A DNA stretch of 64,000 bases from Maratus speciosus (GCA_963932465.1 OZ010792.1:280161836-280225835), one strand, 5' to 3'; numbered from the stretch's first letter, positions 10,657 through 23,233 are shown. The notes: generated by a model not told the origin, from the letters alone. Made by a program: numbers and translations.

Positions 10657-12003
10657 GAAGGAAATTTAATTAAAGGAAAATCCACAAGTTCGCCTGGTGT
10701 ATTTTACCGCGCGTTGTTTGGAGCTTAACTAACTTCATTTTTATAACTCTTGTTGTAACACGTAACACTCAAACACTTGAAATAAAATTGTTGCCAATCT
10801 TTGACACCAGCTCTGGCAGTGGTCCCAATTAAGGTATATTATCTAAGGGGAAAAAAAAAGAAAAAAAAAAGAAAAAAGGAAGAAAAGTGTTATTGTTCAT
10901 ATAAAAGTACCAAAACATATTTTTGTTATAAAATCAGCAACTTCATTCGATAAAGAGATCATACTAATTGGTTGCAAAAAGAACTGTAGGAATGATTACG
11001 TTAAAGCTACACCACTTTTTTTTTTTTTTTTTTTGGCGTATTTTCTCGATACGGATTTCCACTAGTTTGGTTTGGCGTCTTTCCTGCGACAATTGTGCAG
11101 AATGGCGATCAAAATACATCATTGGCACAGTAAATGCCAAAGACACATTGTCAAAAGCTACTTTCTGACACATTTCTGAATCCATTTTTGTTCGAAAAAG
11201 CATGAAATTAGCGGATGTTCTTATTCAGAAAGTATGTAATCAAATGCTTTTTTCTTTTTTATATAAAGGCAGGAGAACTTTAAGAAAACATTGTTAAATT
11301 GGGCGTTTTGAACTGAATTCCCGACGCGACAGCGCGAGAAAAGGGAAAAACTTGTTTTCTCGTGACAAAAATCTCTTATAACTCAATAAATAACTTATTT
11401 ATCCCAAAATAGAAAACGCTATTTGATTCCAAACCGCTTCAACACAGTCAGGCCTACCAATTTTATGTCTTCACATTTAAAAGTATGCCAGAAAATGTGT
11501 CAGAAAGTTTCTGGTTGTTGAGCAGGGAATTTAGAAACTTTAAGCCCTTTTATAGCATTGCATTATTCTGGCGTCATATCAAGGTGTCTATAATATAAAA
11601 GAAAAACGCGTGCTCCCTTTTTTGGAAAATTTAATTGCTTTTGAACATTGCATAATTTAAATTTTTACACCACCGGGTAGGGGGAAAAGTTTATTTTCAA
11701 ATGCAATTTGTTTGAAAATTGTATCTCAATTTATTGATTTTTTATGGATTTTAAATGATTTTCAAGAATGATTTTTTTTTAAATCTATCTCTATCGCGTG
11801 CAGCTAGATCACGAAAGATTAATCCAAATGCATTTTAAACAATATAAATAGCTAAGCGATTGTTTCGGGCTAATATTCCATAACGAAATTAACACCTCAT
11901 CAATAAATAAATACATAAATAAAATAAAATAAAATAAATAAAACACGAAATCAATAGATATGTAATCGAACTATATGCTTAAACACTGAAATAAACAGAA
12001 TAA
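10657..12003. other. Gene-free AT-rich stretch
   Basis: No gene recognised. It contains A/G-rich (10850-10880) and T-run (about 11015-11034) simple sequence and an AAATA microsatellite (about 11905-11940). The overlapping open frames at 10964-11203 show no domain and run through the T-run. Confidence 0.45.
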
Positions 12004-13166
12004 CAAGTAAAAAAAAATCATGCGTCAAGCATAGATTATGAAACACTTTCCAACATTCAGAATAATGTAACAAAACTGTACTGTTTAAAAAATTAAAATA
12101 TTACGTCTAATTCAACCATATGGAAACGCATAATACATTTCAAAACCCAATTTCAGCTATTCCCAACCACAATCGGAAAATTATGCAAATTTTTTCACCA
12201 GCCCTATATATGATTTATACATTTGAATCTATTAGTTACATGCAAGCCAAAATTTAGTTCACTTAAGAGATACATATACTTCAGTTGAAAATTTACTTTC
12301 AGCAATTTCCTCTAATAAGGAGAACGGTACGGGAATACTTTTGTGCAGCCCTGTATTTGAGGTATGGAATTTATATATAACGAGTAAGATGCAAAAAATT
12401 AATCAAATTTAAAAGCGCATACCGAATTTTAAACCCTGCACTCCAGTAATTATTACTCAAAGACAGTACTGTACTGTAACCTATTTCTTTTGTGTGTCCC
12501 TGTAAATGAATAAAAAATGCTATGAAAGTCCCGTTCTAACGTGATCGTAGTGAAATTCATTGATTTATACCAGTTTCAATACATTTGAAATAGCATAATG
12601 TCATTAAAATACTCTGCAAACGATTTTTCCTCATATACCATAATGTAATGGAATACTTTTGAGTGCTCCTGCAAACGAACGATTAATCCTACATACTTCA
12701 TATACAATAACAAACATGCTTTGGTGACCCTAAATAACCTTTATCAATTTCATGAAAATCCGAGTATATTTACTGGAGTTATTCCCCATATACCATAATG
12801 TAACGGAATACTTTTGAGTGCCTTTGTAAATGAACAATTAATCCTACATACTTCATATACAATACCAAACATGCTTTGGTCACCCTAAATAACCTTTATC
12901 AATTTCATGAAAATCCGAGTATATTTACGGGAGTTATTCCCCATATACCATAATGTAATGGAATACTTTCGAGTGCCCCTGTAAATGAACGATAAATCCT
13001 ACATACTTCATATACAATACCAAACGTGCTTTGGTGACCCTAAATAACCTGTATAAATTTCATGAAATTCTGAGTATATTTACGGGAGTTAGAGCGTGGC
13101 CAGACGGACTGACGGCCAGAAAAAACAAATGCATAAACACTTTTCAACTTTGTTGGAAAGTGTTAA
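12004..13166 (-). mobile_element. D-family element, copy D1 (most complete)
   Basis: Read on the minus strand. The 5' palindrome is AACACTTTCCAAC, loop AAA, GTTGAAAAGTGTT (13164-13136), then a CTGGCCGTCAGTCCGTCTGG tract. About 155-bp tandem units follow, with catatacc anchors at 12632, 12788 and 12942 containing caataccaaacatgctttgg. The subterminal GTTGGAAAGTGTT (12054-12042) is a perfect 13-bp inverted copy of the 5' arm. Then come the hairpin ATGC-TTGAC-GCAT (12032-12020) and a CTTG terminus (12007-12004) followed by T. No coding potential. Layout as in DINE-1/Helentron-associated elements. Confidence 0.75.
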
Positions 13167-13479
13167 AAAGGGCTGCTGTAAGTAAAAAAACCTTTGTCGA
13201 TTTCTTCAGCCGTTATTGTCTGGCATAAAACTAAACATGAAATGAAAGCATAACTTTTAATAAATTTCTAAATTTCATTTAAAAACATAATTGGTATTTT
13301 TCATGTAAAAATGCTTTTTGGTTGTTAGTGAATAATTGTCAGAGCACAGCTCCGGCTTCCCTGCAAAACTTACACTTTTGTGAACACGATAGCGTCCAAA
13401 ATATTTGTCACATCGACACAAAAAATGAGCTGGACGTCGCACAGTGGAGTATTTGATTCGAAATCCTGGTCAAAAATAG

Positions 13480-14095
13480 TTTTCGATGTAAATATAGTCC
13501 GACTAGCTTGAAATTCTTAGATGTTATTGGATATCACTATGGCATGTTTGGTATTGTAAATGAAGTCTATAGCCTTTACGGTTCATTTACAAAGACACCC
13601 AATAGACATTTGATTTGACTCCTGAATTATTATGATGAATAGAATTCCCTTACTTTATGGTCTATGGGGAAAAATCGTTTGCTCTGTATTTTAATGATAT
13701 TACACTATTTTAAACGTACTGGAATTTATATACATCACTAAGGTGTACTAAGGCACTTATTGTAGAATATGGTGAGCATAGAATATATCGTTCATTTACA
13801 GGGACACACAAAAGAATATGGCTGAAGAATAAATTTAACTATTGAAGCCTATGACCAATAATTGCTGGAAGTGCATTTGTAGTTGTGATAGGCGTTTTAA
13901 AATAGAACAATTTTTTAAAAATATTAATTTGTGTGGATATATTTTACAGATCATATACAGGGCTGCACAAAAGTTCTCAAGTACATTTCCGTTTATTCAC
14001 GGAAATGGCTGAATTGGCATTTTTAACTGTGCTATGCGTTTCACTGAACTAACTTTTAGCATACTATGAAGTATACATACAAATCTATAGTTTAG
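13480..14095 (+). repeat. D-family internal units inside element X
   Basis: Contains D-type modules in the plus orientation: caaatgtg-like, gttcatttacaaagacaccc, a ttatggtctatggggaaaaa-like block and catatacagggctgcacaaa. It lacks both D termini. The same order of modules occurs at 7070-7620 in D2. Confidence 0.6.
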
Positions 14096-16439
14096 TTTAA
14101 TATTTTATATCTTAAAAGCTGACGAAGTGTAAGTAAGATTTTAACACTTCACATAATAATAAATATACATTTTATAAATATTTCGACAATTAAGAAAAAC
14201 AAGAGTCATCATTTAAGAAGAGCACAAAGAAAAAAGAAGTTAAAATATTAATTTACTAAGTAGATATTTAAAAAATACGAATAAATCACATGTCCATTGA
14301 CTTAACATTACTGAAGGGAGTTCGGAAGTTGAGCGACTTGTAACCTTAACTATTTACTGTTTTTAAGAGGAAAGTAATTGTTGATAGGTTTGTTTTATTT
14401 ACTATTAATGTTTAATTAAATGTATTTAATTTTACTATACATAAAACTTATTATTTATATTTAATAATGCTTATTAGATTTAAATTAAATTTAATAATAA
14501 TTACTGCATTTAATTTATGTTTAACAGTGTTATATTTAATAGTAGGTTCAGTAAAGTGGAGTCTATATAGTACAGATTGCTAGTTTTTGAATGTAATTAA
14601 TATATTACCAGTTTCAAAATGATTCTTCAGAACTCTTCTTCATCTTCTTCATCACTCTCTTCTTGCCTTTTATCGGGACTACCATAAGACCTTCCTGGAA
14701 GAAGAAGTTGTAGGGTCTCTCTACTGTATGGTTTGCTCTTTTTAGTTTATAAACGGAGTTATTAGAATATATGAAGTTGCTTATTTTCACGTGCATTATA
14801 AAAGGAAAATTTTAATTAGATTTTCTTGGTGCCGTTTGTCAGTTTTGGAATTAAAATTAGGTGTCCCTTTTAAGGGGTCAGATAACCTTTAAACCGACCA
14901 AAAATTTATAATTTTTTTAATAGATTATAATTAAATATGATTCTTTAGGAACATTTAAAAACAAACCCTATACAAAAATTCGCATTAGAAGAAAAGTTAT
15001 GTCTAAAAGACTTTAAACTTTTGTTATATGATCAAGGGGTAATTTAATCTTTAATGTCAATTTTCTCAAAACAGCGATTTTGATCATTGCGAGCACGATT
15101 TCTGAAAAACGGTTTTCTAGAATTTCACGAAATTTTCGGTGAATGTATTATACATACAGGGCGCAAAATGACCTATTATTATGTTTCTTAAGTAAGAAGT
15201 TTAGAATTTACGACTACTTTTGTAATTAAAAAATCTCGATATTTCGAATTTCTTTTAAAATAATTTTTTTTCTCGGGATCTACCAGTTTAATTTTTTTCA
15301 TTGTAGTTCATTTTAAAGACACTTTATATCTGCACTCATAAAAAAAAAAATCTTGCCTTGTTTCAGCCATTCAAATGGAAAAAATCATGCGCGCAATGCA
15401 TGCAAGAATAATTCTCTCGTAAAAATTGTGTTATTTTTAATAATAAATTAAAAAAAATTATGTATGTGTATACCTTTTTAACAACTTAAATTGATAAAAT
15501 AAATCACTTCTAACATGTGTTTTCAATTTTATAATTAGAAGTCAATTAGTTAAAGAGTGACTGCAATTCTTACAGAGGTCACTTTTCCATGTACTTTATT
15601 GGTTCAAAGGGTACCTTACCCCTTAAAGGACACCGCCCTCGAAAGGGTCAATTCACTCCTTTCTCTCCTTATGTTACACACATGAGCCCCAAGAACTAAT
15701 TAAGGAACCCCTTTTCAATAAATAAGTATATACAATTTGAAGGCGATCGGATATTTCTATCAGAAGATATCGAGTTGCGTGCGTATGTACGTACGTACAT
15801 ACATACAGACAGAATATGTAGGTGCAAAAACTCTCCGGTAATATCCTGTGAGCTAAAAACCTGCAACACGACAGTAAATATATAGTTCTTATCTCTTCAG
15901 TTCCGTGGCCGCAAAACAGAGAATTTAAATAGTCATCCCGAAAAAAAAATTATAAAAAAATGGCAAAAATATGCGAAAGATTTTTTTGCAGAAATTGTCA
16001 CTCAAGACTATAACTAATACGATTATAATTCAAATATGGCGGGGAAAAGCGCGGCACATATTTAAAAAGCTTTCGATATGTATAAATTAGAGACAAAAAC
16101 GTTTTAAAAATAACCCTTTTACACATTTAATGTTTTTTTATTACATTAAAAACGAAACTATTTAAATTAACACATAGTTTAACACTAAGCTCTGACCTTT
16201 GTTAAACACGTAAGCCCTGTTAAGTTTCAATTCAACAATTCATTGAGGCACAAAAAAATTGTATTTAAACATAACAACGATGTCAAAAAACAACAAAAAA
16301 ACACGTCTTCTCAGAAAGAAACTTCCTCTTCAGCTGAGGCTAGGAGCCACCCGATATAATTCAGGTTCCTAAAACAGACATAGATCGATGCGCCAATTAG
16401 TTAGCTATTAAAAAATATGATTTTTACAATTATTGATGA
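14096..16439. other. Gene-free interior of element X
   Basis: AT-rich, with no transposase domain recognised in any frame. GTACGTACGTACATACATAC at about 15786 is followed by cagacag and marks an I-family-like module, also seen at 58570-58690. Other short frames show no domain. Confidence 0.45.
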
Positions 16440-16497
16440 AATTTTAATTTTTGCATTTTTGGCCAGTTTTTTGGGTCAAATACTCCACTGTGCGTCG

Positions 16498-18021
16498 GTA
16501 GTGCCAAAATCTCGGCGCGTATTCAAAATCATAAATATTCGTCAACCCTAACGGCATGAAATGTCGGCTCAAAATTTTCCCATACAGATAACATTGTGAG
16601 TTTAATTCTATATATTTGAAAGATAAGGCTTTTTTTTTAATCATCTACCTTGAGCTTTTTTCTGAACCAATTTTAATAATTCTTTTTTTAAATGAAAGCC
16701 TTTTCTTTGTAGATTTGCCTCCACTAGCTTTTTTTTTTTTTTTTTTAAATATTCCCATTTTTATACTTAAACAAGAAAGGTAGCCCGTCAAAAATGACGG
16801 AAAATTAGATATAAAGATATACAACTCATCTGACGGAATATGAGTTTTTCTCGCTTGTTCCGCAGTGATAGATGAAAATAACACATTTTAAGAACGAAAT
16901 ACATTTATGAAAAACTGTGTACGGTAGAAGACCACTAATCTGCACAGTTTAGTTCCAGGTGTTGTCCGGATTTGAGGCTTTTTGAAGTCATGTCTATTCA
17001 ATCTTTGTTTACATTTTTTTAATTCAGATATTGGACAATTTAGATTGTTAATTCTTAAAAATAAATAAATTAGACACTTGAAGTAAGGTAAAAACTATTA
17101 AACTATCGTATACGATTTAATGAAATGGTATTATACGTGTGTGCTTCACGATCTTGATTACGACATTGATGAAATTGGCTACAACTTGTCATAATCATAA
17201 TTGTGTGGGCCGCTATAACAAAGACGTAACCAGTTTTTAATAAAATTTCTGATATAAAGTAGTTTTCGAAAACTTGTGTAAAATTGGTGGCCGTTCTGAT
17301 GTTATATCAGTCCTAGGAATAATATTTGTAACACTGAAGACTTTCCGTTTCCATGTATATGTGGAATTTAGAAATACTTCTCAAAAGAAAGGTCCTGAAA
17401 TGACATTGTAATTCCTCTAACTTCAAAGTTTAATCGGGCCCTGATGTTGCTTACTGAAATCTAATAAATACAGTTATTTTGAATGTTACAACAGAATTAA
17501 ACAGTTACACTTATTTAACTTAAACCCTCTGTTACACCAATGCTATTTTTTAGTATTAAGAAAGAAAATTATTTAAATTTTTCAAATCATATATTTATAA
17601 TTTTTTTATTATTTAATAACTAAATCATGAAAAAATATGTTTTTGTTCTGAGCTCATAAATATGACAATAAAGTAATGTAACTAAGAGATATTTCAAAAT
17701 AAAATCTTTGTGAATTCAAACCATAAACAAACGATACCGCCACAATTTTACCTACTATGACGTCATAAGAATATTGTCCATTCATTGTTGGAGAACTTAC
17801 TTTGTGAATGATTACCTCAATTGTTTAATATTTTTTACGATTCACGATGAATGAATCACTTGTGTTTGTTTAGATTTATGGAATGAGATGTTAAGCTGTC
17901 AACCAAATTTCAACTTAAGTTACCCTAGGATACATGTACTTTTTAATCGAAATTAAAAACAATGCTTTGATCTCGAAATAAAATGTTTTAGTTTATATAA
18001 TAGTTCTATTAATTATTTATT
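16498..18021. other. Gene-free AT-rich stretch
   Basis: No gene recognised. The 66- and 79-codon minus-strand frames near 16444-16884 show no domain, and one runs through a T-tract. A palindromic TGACGTCA occurs near 17760. Confidence 0.4.
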
Positions 18022-18300
18022 TAGGTACTTTTCCATTATAGCTCATTTTTTAAAAAAGCTTGGCGCAATTCGGGCTTCAGTAAGTGAGATATGTTGCCAA
18101 AATATATAAACAGCTATGAAAACAAACCTGATGAATTTTTATTTTTGTTTATACATGTATCATTATTATTATTATTTATTTAGGTACTTTTCCACTATAG
18201 GGCACTTTGCATTAAAAAAAAAAGTTTGGCGCAATTCGGGCATCAGAATGTGAGATATGTTGCCAACATATATAAACAGCTATGAAAACAAATCTAATCA
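18022..18300 (+). repeat. 159-bp tandem duplication (two units)
   Basis: Units begin with taggtacttttccattatag (18022) and taggtacttttccactatag (18181) and share gcgcaattcggg, gagatatgttgcc and tataaacagctatgaaaaca. A third, diverged and partial unit lies at 24508-24604, next to M2. Confidence 0.8.
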
Positions 18301-18390
18301 ACTTTTTTTTTTTTTTCATGTGTGTATTTATATATATAAAAAAATAATTTCTAAATATATATCATAATTTTATATATATATACAAATTAC

Positions 18391-18480
18391 GGCACAGATG
18401 TCATATATGCACCGGGGTACTTAACTGGCGCCAAAATAGTGCTATTTTGCCTGATATGGTAACCCGACTATTGTTTTGTA
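18391..18480 (+). mobile_element. MITE J, truncated copy
   Basis: Starts with GGCACAGATGTCATATATGC and continues with a cttaactggcgccaaaat block shared in inverted form with the complete J copies. It stops after about 85 bp at ccgactattg. Confidence 0.6.
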
Positions 18481-18531
18481 TTTATTAATAAACTGTTTAT
18501 TTACTTTTTTTTTCTTTTTTTTTTTTTTTTT

Positions 18532-18730
18532 GGCAGAGATGTCATATAAATATTGACCCATATTGACGCGATTTTTTTTCGACGCTAATTTCGCGAAAAA
18601 ATCGTTACCATATCATCTATATCCGGGTTACCCTATCAAGCAAAATAACGACACTTTGGCGCCAGCTAAGTACCCGGTGCGTATATGGCATTGGCGTAAA
18701 AAGCAATCGCGCGTATATGATATCTGTGCC
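18532..18730. mobile_element. MITE J, complete copy 1
   Basis: 199 bp. The left end GGCAGAGATGTCATATAAAT mirrors the right end, which reads CGTATATGATATCTGTGCC. The inner arms also pair (cgcgatttttt, gacgc, tggcg). It holds a central tccgggttaccctatcaagc block also present in copy 2. Non-coding. Confidence 0.65.
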
Positions 18731-18784
18731 TTTTTTTTTTCAATTATATAAACTGTTTTGTTCTATTGTTATTAATTAAACTTT

Positions 18785-18984
18785 GGTACTGATGTCATAT
18801 ACGCCTAATATTGGCGCGATATTTTTCCGACGCCAATTTGACGAAAACAACAACAGCATAAACAACAACATCCGGGTTATCATATCAAGCAAAATAACGA
18901 CATTTTGACGCCAGTTAAGTATCCATTGCGCATATGACACTGGCGTCTGAAAAAAATCGCGCCAATGTATATGACATCTGTGCC
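18785..18984. mobile_element. MITE J, complete copy 2
   Basis: 200 bp. The left end GGTACTGATGTCATATACGC pairs with the right end, which reads GTATATGACATCTGTGCC. Inner arms ttggcgcgat and atcgcgccaa also pair. AACTTT occurs just outside both ends (18779-18784 and, two bases further out, 18987-18992), a possible target duplication. Confidence 0.65.
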
Positions 18985-19080
18985 CAAACTTTTATTTATT
19001 TATTGTTATTTTCTTTTCAAAATAATAGCAAATAATTTTAAAATGTATATGCAACTGGTATTTAAAGCAATATTTTTGCC

Positions 19081-19135
19081 AAATTGGCGTCAGAAAAAAA
19101 TCACGCCAAACGCGATGCGTATATGAATCTCTGCA
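19081..19135. mobile_element. MITE J, end fragment
   Basis: A short piece with ttggcgtcagaaaaaaatca and gcgtatatgaatctctgc, matching the right arm of the complete J copies. Confidence 0.5.
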
Positions 19136-19202
19136 AAAATTACTTCTGTTTCTTTATAAAAATGGATATATAGCTTTTTATATTATATAAAAATGGTACT
19201 AC

Positions 19203-19420
19203 TGAGTTATCCCGTCGACCAATTTCGCCAAATTATATAAATCGCCAAACCACTCGCCAAATTATACAAAGTGACATAATTTTTATTTTAAATGACGAAA
19301 GAACAAATAAATTAGTATAACATTAATAAAGATACAAATAAAACGTCGAAATAAAAATCCCTTGATGACGTAAACACTTGTAACTTGCTTAAAGTCAAGT
19401 GAATGTGACATTTCCGATCA
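19203..19420 (-). repeat. Inverted copy of the 6640-6850 repeat (G)
   Basis: The reverse complement matches 6640-6850: cgacgggataa, aattatataaatcgcc, gacgaaagaacaaataaatt and acttgctttaaagtcaagt-type blocks. At 6640 it forms part of the Helitron-like H3 sequence. Here it lies directly upstream of D3 sequence. Confidence 0.65.
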
Positions 19421-20165
19421 ACCATTATTGGCATTTAATCTTATAGTTTGGCGTTAGATTTTTGATCGAAGGGGTAACTAAGTAGTACCAAATAAATTTT
19501 ATACACATGGAAAAAATTGCTTGTGAATATGAAACAGTAAATAGGAGAAAATACGTTGCCAAACTTCTTTCTCGCCAAGAAACTTTTCTCCGAAGTTCTG
19601 TAAATAAGCGATGATTGCTGGAAATGCATTTTTAATTATGATATGCACTTTTATGTTTCACTGTACTTATGCATACTATACTGTGTGTATAAATGCTATA
19701 GTTCATATACAGGGCTACACAAACGAATTCGTAAGGGTTACTGGGCATGAGACTAAATTGCTTAAAGGTGGTTTTTAAAGGAGTTATGCACCTTTATGCT
19801 GAACTGCATTTAGTTTACTAAGAAATGTTTGTAGAATATAGATAAAATGATATACAGGGTCACGCAAAGTATTGGATACATAACCGTCTATGGATGATAA
19901 TATCTGGAAATGTGATTTCCGTAGCTTTAAGAGTGTTTTACTTTAAATTAAACTTTAGCTAAATAGTGGCGTGTAATAACGGTACTATTGGCTATGGACG
20001 GTCACTGCTGAAATCAATTTTAAAAAAAAATATACGTTTTCTAAAATGTTTACTTAGTTATCTTATTTACCTTATTTCCCTAAATAACGAAGTTTTGTTA
20101 AAGCATTCAGGAAGTTCTGGAAAGTGTTTCATATTCTATGCTTAACGCATGATTTTTCTTTCTTG
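19421..20165 (+). mobile_element. D-family element, 3' part (D3)
   Basis: Carries D modules (catatacagggctacacaaa, gatatacagggtcacgcaaa) and the D 3' end: GGAAAGTGTTTC, hairpin ATGC-TTAAC-GCAT and a CTTG terminus (20162-20165) followed by T. The 5' palindrome was not found to the left, so the copy is 5'-truncated or joined to the G repeat. Confidence 0.6.
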
Positions 20166-20274
20166 TTTAGTCTTATTTTGCATTTATTTTATTCTTAATG
20201 TTTTAGTCTTATACTGCTTTACAGAAACTTTAATATTCAATTGTTTAAACTTTTCGCCCAACCCTCTTTCATAC

Positions 20275-20665
20275 AAGGGCGGATCTGGAGAGTCCTCAAG
20301 GGGGGGGGGGGGCGATTTTAGAAATTTGCAGAGTCCAATCTGATGAGCGGGTCGGGGCTGATTTTTTTCACTGCGGGTCGTGTTACTTCTACTTTTTGCT
20401 GCGGGTCGCATTTGGGCCCGGTTGACTTCTACTTTTTGCTGCGGGTCGGGTTAATATCTACTTTTTTGCTGTGGGTCGAGTTTGGGTCCGCTTGACTTCT
20501 ACTTTTCTGCTGCGGGTCGGGTTGACTTCTAATTTTTAGTTGCGCTCTGGGCGCATTGGGTTTGGAGCAGATTGACATATATTATTTCGGGTTTGGGTCA
20601 GTTTCGGATTGGGTTTTCACTCTTGCGAGAAGGGTTCGGGCTTCGGGCGGACCCAAATTTTAAAA
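20275..20665 (+). repeat. GC-rich degenerate minisatellite
   Basis: About 30-bp units built on gcgggtcgggttgacttcta then cttttttgct, strikingly GC- and G-skewed against an AT-rich background. It starts after a G12 run. A related G/C-rich block lies at 24095-24375. The small open frames here come from the low complexity. Confidence 0.7.
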
Positions 20666-21439
20666 AGAAAGTCTAAATATTTTGAAGATAAAAACTAGTA
20701 AAAGCTCCATAACGGTCAAGCCCAAACAATTATTTAATAATACTTTTTAATCTTCAGGATTATGTAAAAAATACTAATTTGCTATAAGACTGCTTGTCTC
20801 TTTATATCTAAGATGAGTTGAAATTCAGTAAAGAATGCTTTGAAATTTATTTAAAACAAAACATACCGGATGTCTTAAAATGGACTGGCTGATTTTAAAA
20901 TTCAGTAACTTGCAAAAGGTGACATCAATTAAAAAAAAAAATCTTGCAGGAGGGTTATATAAGATGGCAAGAGATTTTTTACTGCGATTCTCGATTTTAC
21001 TTTACAATAGCAGCGATAGATGTTGCTGCAAACAATAGTCGTTAAATCGGGACCGATTTAACGCCTATTGCTTGTAGCGCCATTTGTGGTTTCTATTTTA
21101 AAATAAAATTAAAAACCGCAGTAAAAAAACTGCTGATCAGGGGTGATTCTCAGTATAATAAAAATTTCTGAAATTCAAAACAAATTTTCTAAAATGTTAT
21201 AGCAGAGGAGGGATAGTCCCTCCTGGCACTAATTATTCTTGTTGCAGGTCGGGTTAGCTCTTTTTTATTCGGGTCGTTTTCAGGTTGAGTGCAGATTCTT
21301 GCAAGCTTTGTTTGGGTTAACCCGTTTTCTTCAAAAGATAGTTCAGTATATTATTTCTGATTCAAAATTATACCTATAATAATAAACATAGGTGTATGTA
21401 TGTGAGCTGTTTTCTAAAGAGACCGCTGTATTTTTTCCG

Positions 21440-22140
21440 CGACTCTTTGATTGACCAATTTCTTGCACGATCCTTTGGCGAAATTCGCGTTTTTTCCGAA
21501 ACTCTTTGACGAAATTCGCATTCCTTTTCATAAAATTCGCGTTTCCCGTAGTCCTTTAATGAAATTCGCATTACTTCCATTATACTTTGACGAAATTTAC
21601 GTTTCTTCCGCAACCCTTTGACGAAATTAGTGTAATTTTGCAGCCCTTTAATAAAGTTTGAGTTTTGTTCCCGCGACCCTTTGACAAAATTCGCGTTTTT
21701 TTCCGTGATCCTTTGACGAAAATCGCATTTTTTCAGCGATCCTTTGACAAAATTCGCGTTTTTAAGCAATTCTTTGACGAAATTCACTTTTCACCACGAT
21801 CCTTTAACGAAATTTGAGTTTTTTTTGCAACTCTTTTAGGAAATTCGCGTTTCTTTTGCGACCCTTTGAGGTAATTCGTGTTTCTTTCGCGATTCTTTGA
21901 TAAAATTTGCATTTTTTCGCGATTCTTTGACGAAATTCGCGTTTTTCGCGGTTATTTGACAAAATTTGCGTTTACTCTGCGATCCTTTGACGAAATTCGC
22001 GTTTTTTCCACGGTTCTTTGACCAAATTTACGTTTTTTCCGCGATTCTTTGGCGAAATTGAAGTTATTTTATGCGAACGATTGACGAAATAGATCTTTTA
22101 TGGCGACCATTTGTCAAAATTAGCGATCATTTTTATGTCC
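21440..22140 (-). repeat. About 32-bp degenerate minisatellite
   Basis: More than 20 imperfect units built on tttgacgaaattcgcgtttt then ttccgcgatcc. Translated on the minus strand it gives a repetitive frame (21374-21787, NFVKG-like units) that reflects the DNA repeat rather than a protein. The reverse complement resembles the minisatellite at 50925-52140 inside EC2 (gatttcgtcaatcggtcgc). Confidence 0.8.
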
Positions 22141-22330
22141 GAATTTTCGGATTGATGAATTTTTTAAATTTTCGGAATCGCATGCCTTAACGCTCTCGCT
22201 GCGTATATATATATGTTATGAAAATAGGTTCAAAAATTGCACCTTTATTTTATTACATATTTCAAATCTCCATGTATTTTAGAGTTCGAACACGTCCAAA
22301 ATCTTTGTGAAAGAGTTTCTTTTTTAAATA

Positions 22331-23233
22331 CAAGGTCCGGCTATTAATTTCCAGGACTCATGGAATAACTCAAAAGAAAAAAAGGTTAAACACGTAGCCA
22401 TTTAATATGATTCGAAGTTATCCCCATCAGCTATAATGCACGTCTGTGCTCGGCTGTACAAATTTCGGAAAGAAGTTTTAAAGTCTTCTTTTGGAATGCT
22501 CTTTAATAGTGACGTTACAGTTTTCTTGATAGCTTCGACATCCTGAAATCTTGTTCCCTTCAGCGAATTTTTCAGCTTAGGAAACAGGAAAAAGTCTGCT
22601 GGTGCTAGGTCTGGAGAGTATGGTTGATGCTGTATCTCAACGACACCATGCTGGGCTAAGAATTGTCTCACAGGCAACCCAATATGTGGGCGGTCATTGT
22701 CATGTAGCAGCAGCCAACTCTCATTTTGTTGAAAATGAGGCCTCACTCTACGAATTTGTTTTCGAAGTCGGTCAAGTACTCGAATAGTCAATTGACGATC
22801 ACATTTCACCATATCACGAACTTTTTGAATTGCTTTCGGCGTGCGTACGGGCTGCGGCCGACCTGTGTGTGGGATCATCTTCGACGCTTTCGCGCCCGTC
22901 CCGAAAGAGTTTAAACCATTCAAAAGTTCTTGAGCGGAATAATGCTTCTTCGCCGTAAACTTGTTTTAACATTTCATAGGTTTCCGCAGCTGTCTTGCCC
23001 AATTTTAAGCAAAATTTAATGTTAATTCTTTGCTCCATTTTCACTTCGACAACAGGAATCTAAGAGCTATGTTTTAATGCGCCTTTCCATGAGAACCACT
23101 TACATCAGAATGGCGCCGAGTGTACTGCACATGCGCAAGAAAACGCTCTTCAATATGCAATCAATAGCGCCATCTTCCGGCTTTTCGTTCTCGTACAGTT
23201 ACGTCAGTCCTAGAAATTAAAAGCCGGACCTTG
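22331..23233 (-). mobile_element. Internally deleted mariner element
   Basis: Terminal inverted repeats of 28 bp begin CAAGGTCCGGCTATTAATTT on the left and CAAGGTCCGGCTTTTAATTT (reverse complement) on the right. TA flanks both sides (22329-22330 and 23234-23235). The length of 903 bp is well short of the roughly 1.3 kb of intact mariners. The transposase remnant on the minus strand has lost its middle. Confidence 0.9.
22402..23038 (-). pseudogene. mariner transposase, frameshifted and deleted
   Basis: Mariner transposases cut and paste their element through an N-terminal paired helix-turn-helix region and a DD34D catalytic core. The N-terminal part starts at ATG 23038 (MEQRINIKFCLKLGKTA) and includes FEWFKLFRDGRESVEDDP. 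A frameshift near 22870 moves the reading frame to TGRPQPVRTPKAIQKVRDMV. A deletion after TIRVLDRL then joins to RPHFQQNESWLLLHDN. The second catalytic Asp (LLLHDN) and third Asp (SPDLAPADFF) remain with exactly 34 residues between them. The region containing the first Asp and the WVPHEL-type linker is missing. The frame ends at 22402 with a normal C-terminus. It cannot encode an active enzyme. Confidence 0.9.

Larger units (their letters stand above)
13440..16492. mobile_element. Element X, Transib-like, 3.05 kb, with 5-bp target duplication
   Basis: The left terminus is CACAGTGGAGTATTTGA (13440) and the right terminus is its exact inverse, TCAAATACTCCACTGTG (to 16492). Weaker similarity extends the TIRs to about 40 bp. 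The five flanking bases are CGTCG on both sides (13435-13439 and 16493-16497). CACAGTG-type termini with 5-bp GC-rich duplications are the hallmark of Transib/RAG-like transposons, whose ends resemble V(D)J signal heptamers. No transposase was found. The interior holds a D-element fragment and AT-rich DNA, so the copy is non-autonomous or heavily overwritten. Confidence 0.65.

Noticed and set aside
21374..21787. Repetitive protein with NFVKG units
   Set aside because: It is the translation of a ~32-bp minisatellite. Other frames are equally repetitive, and there is no start context.
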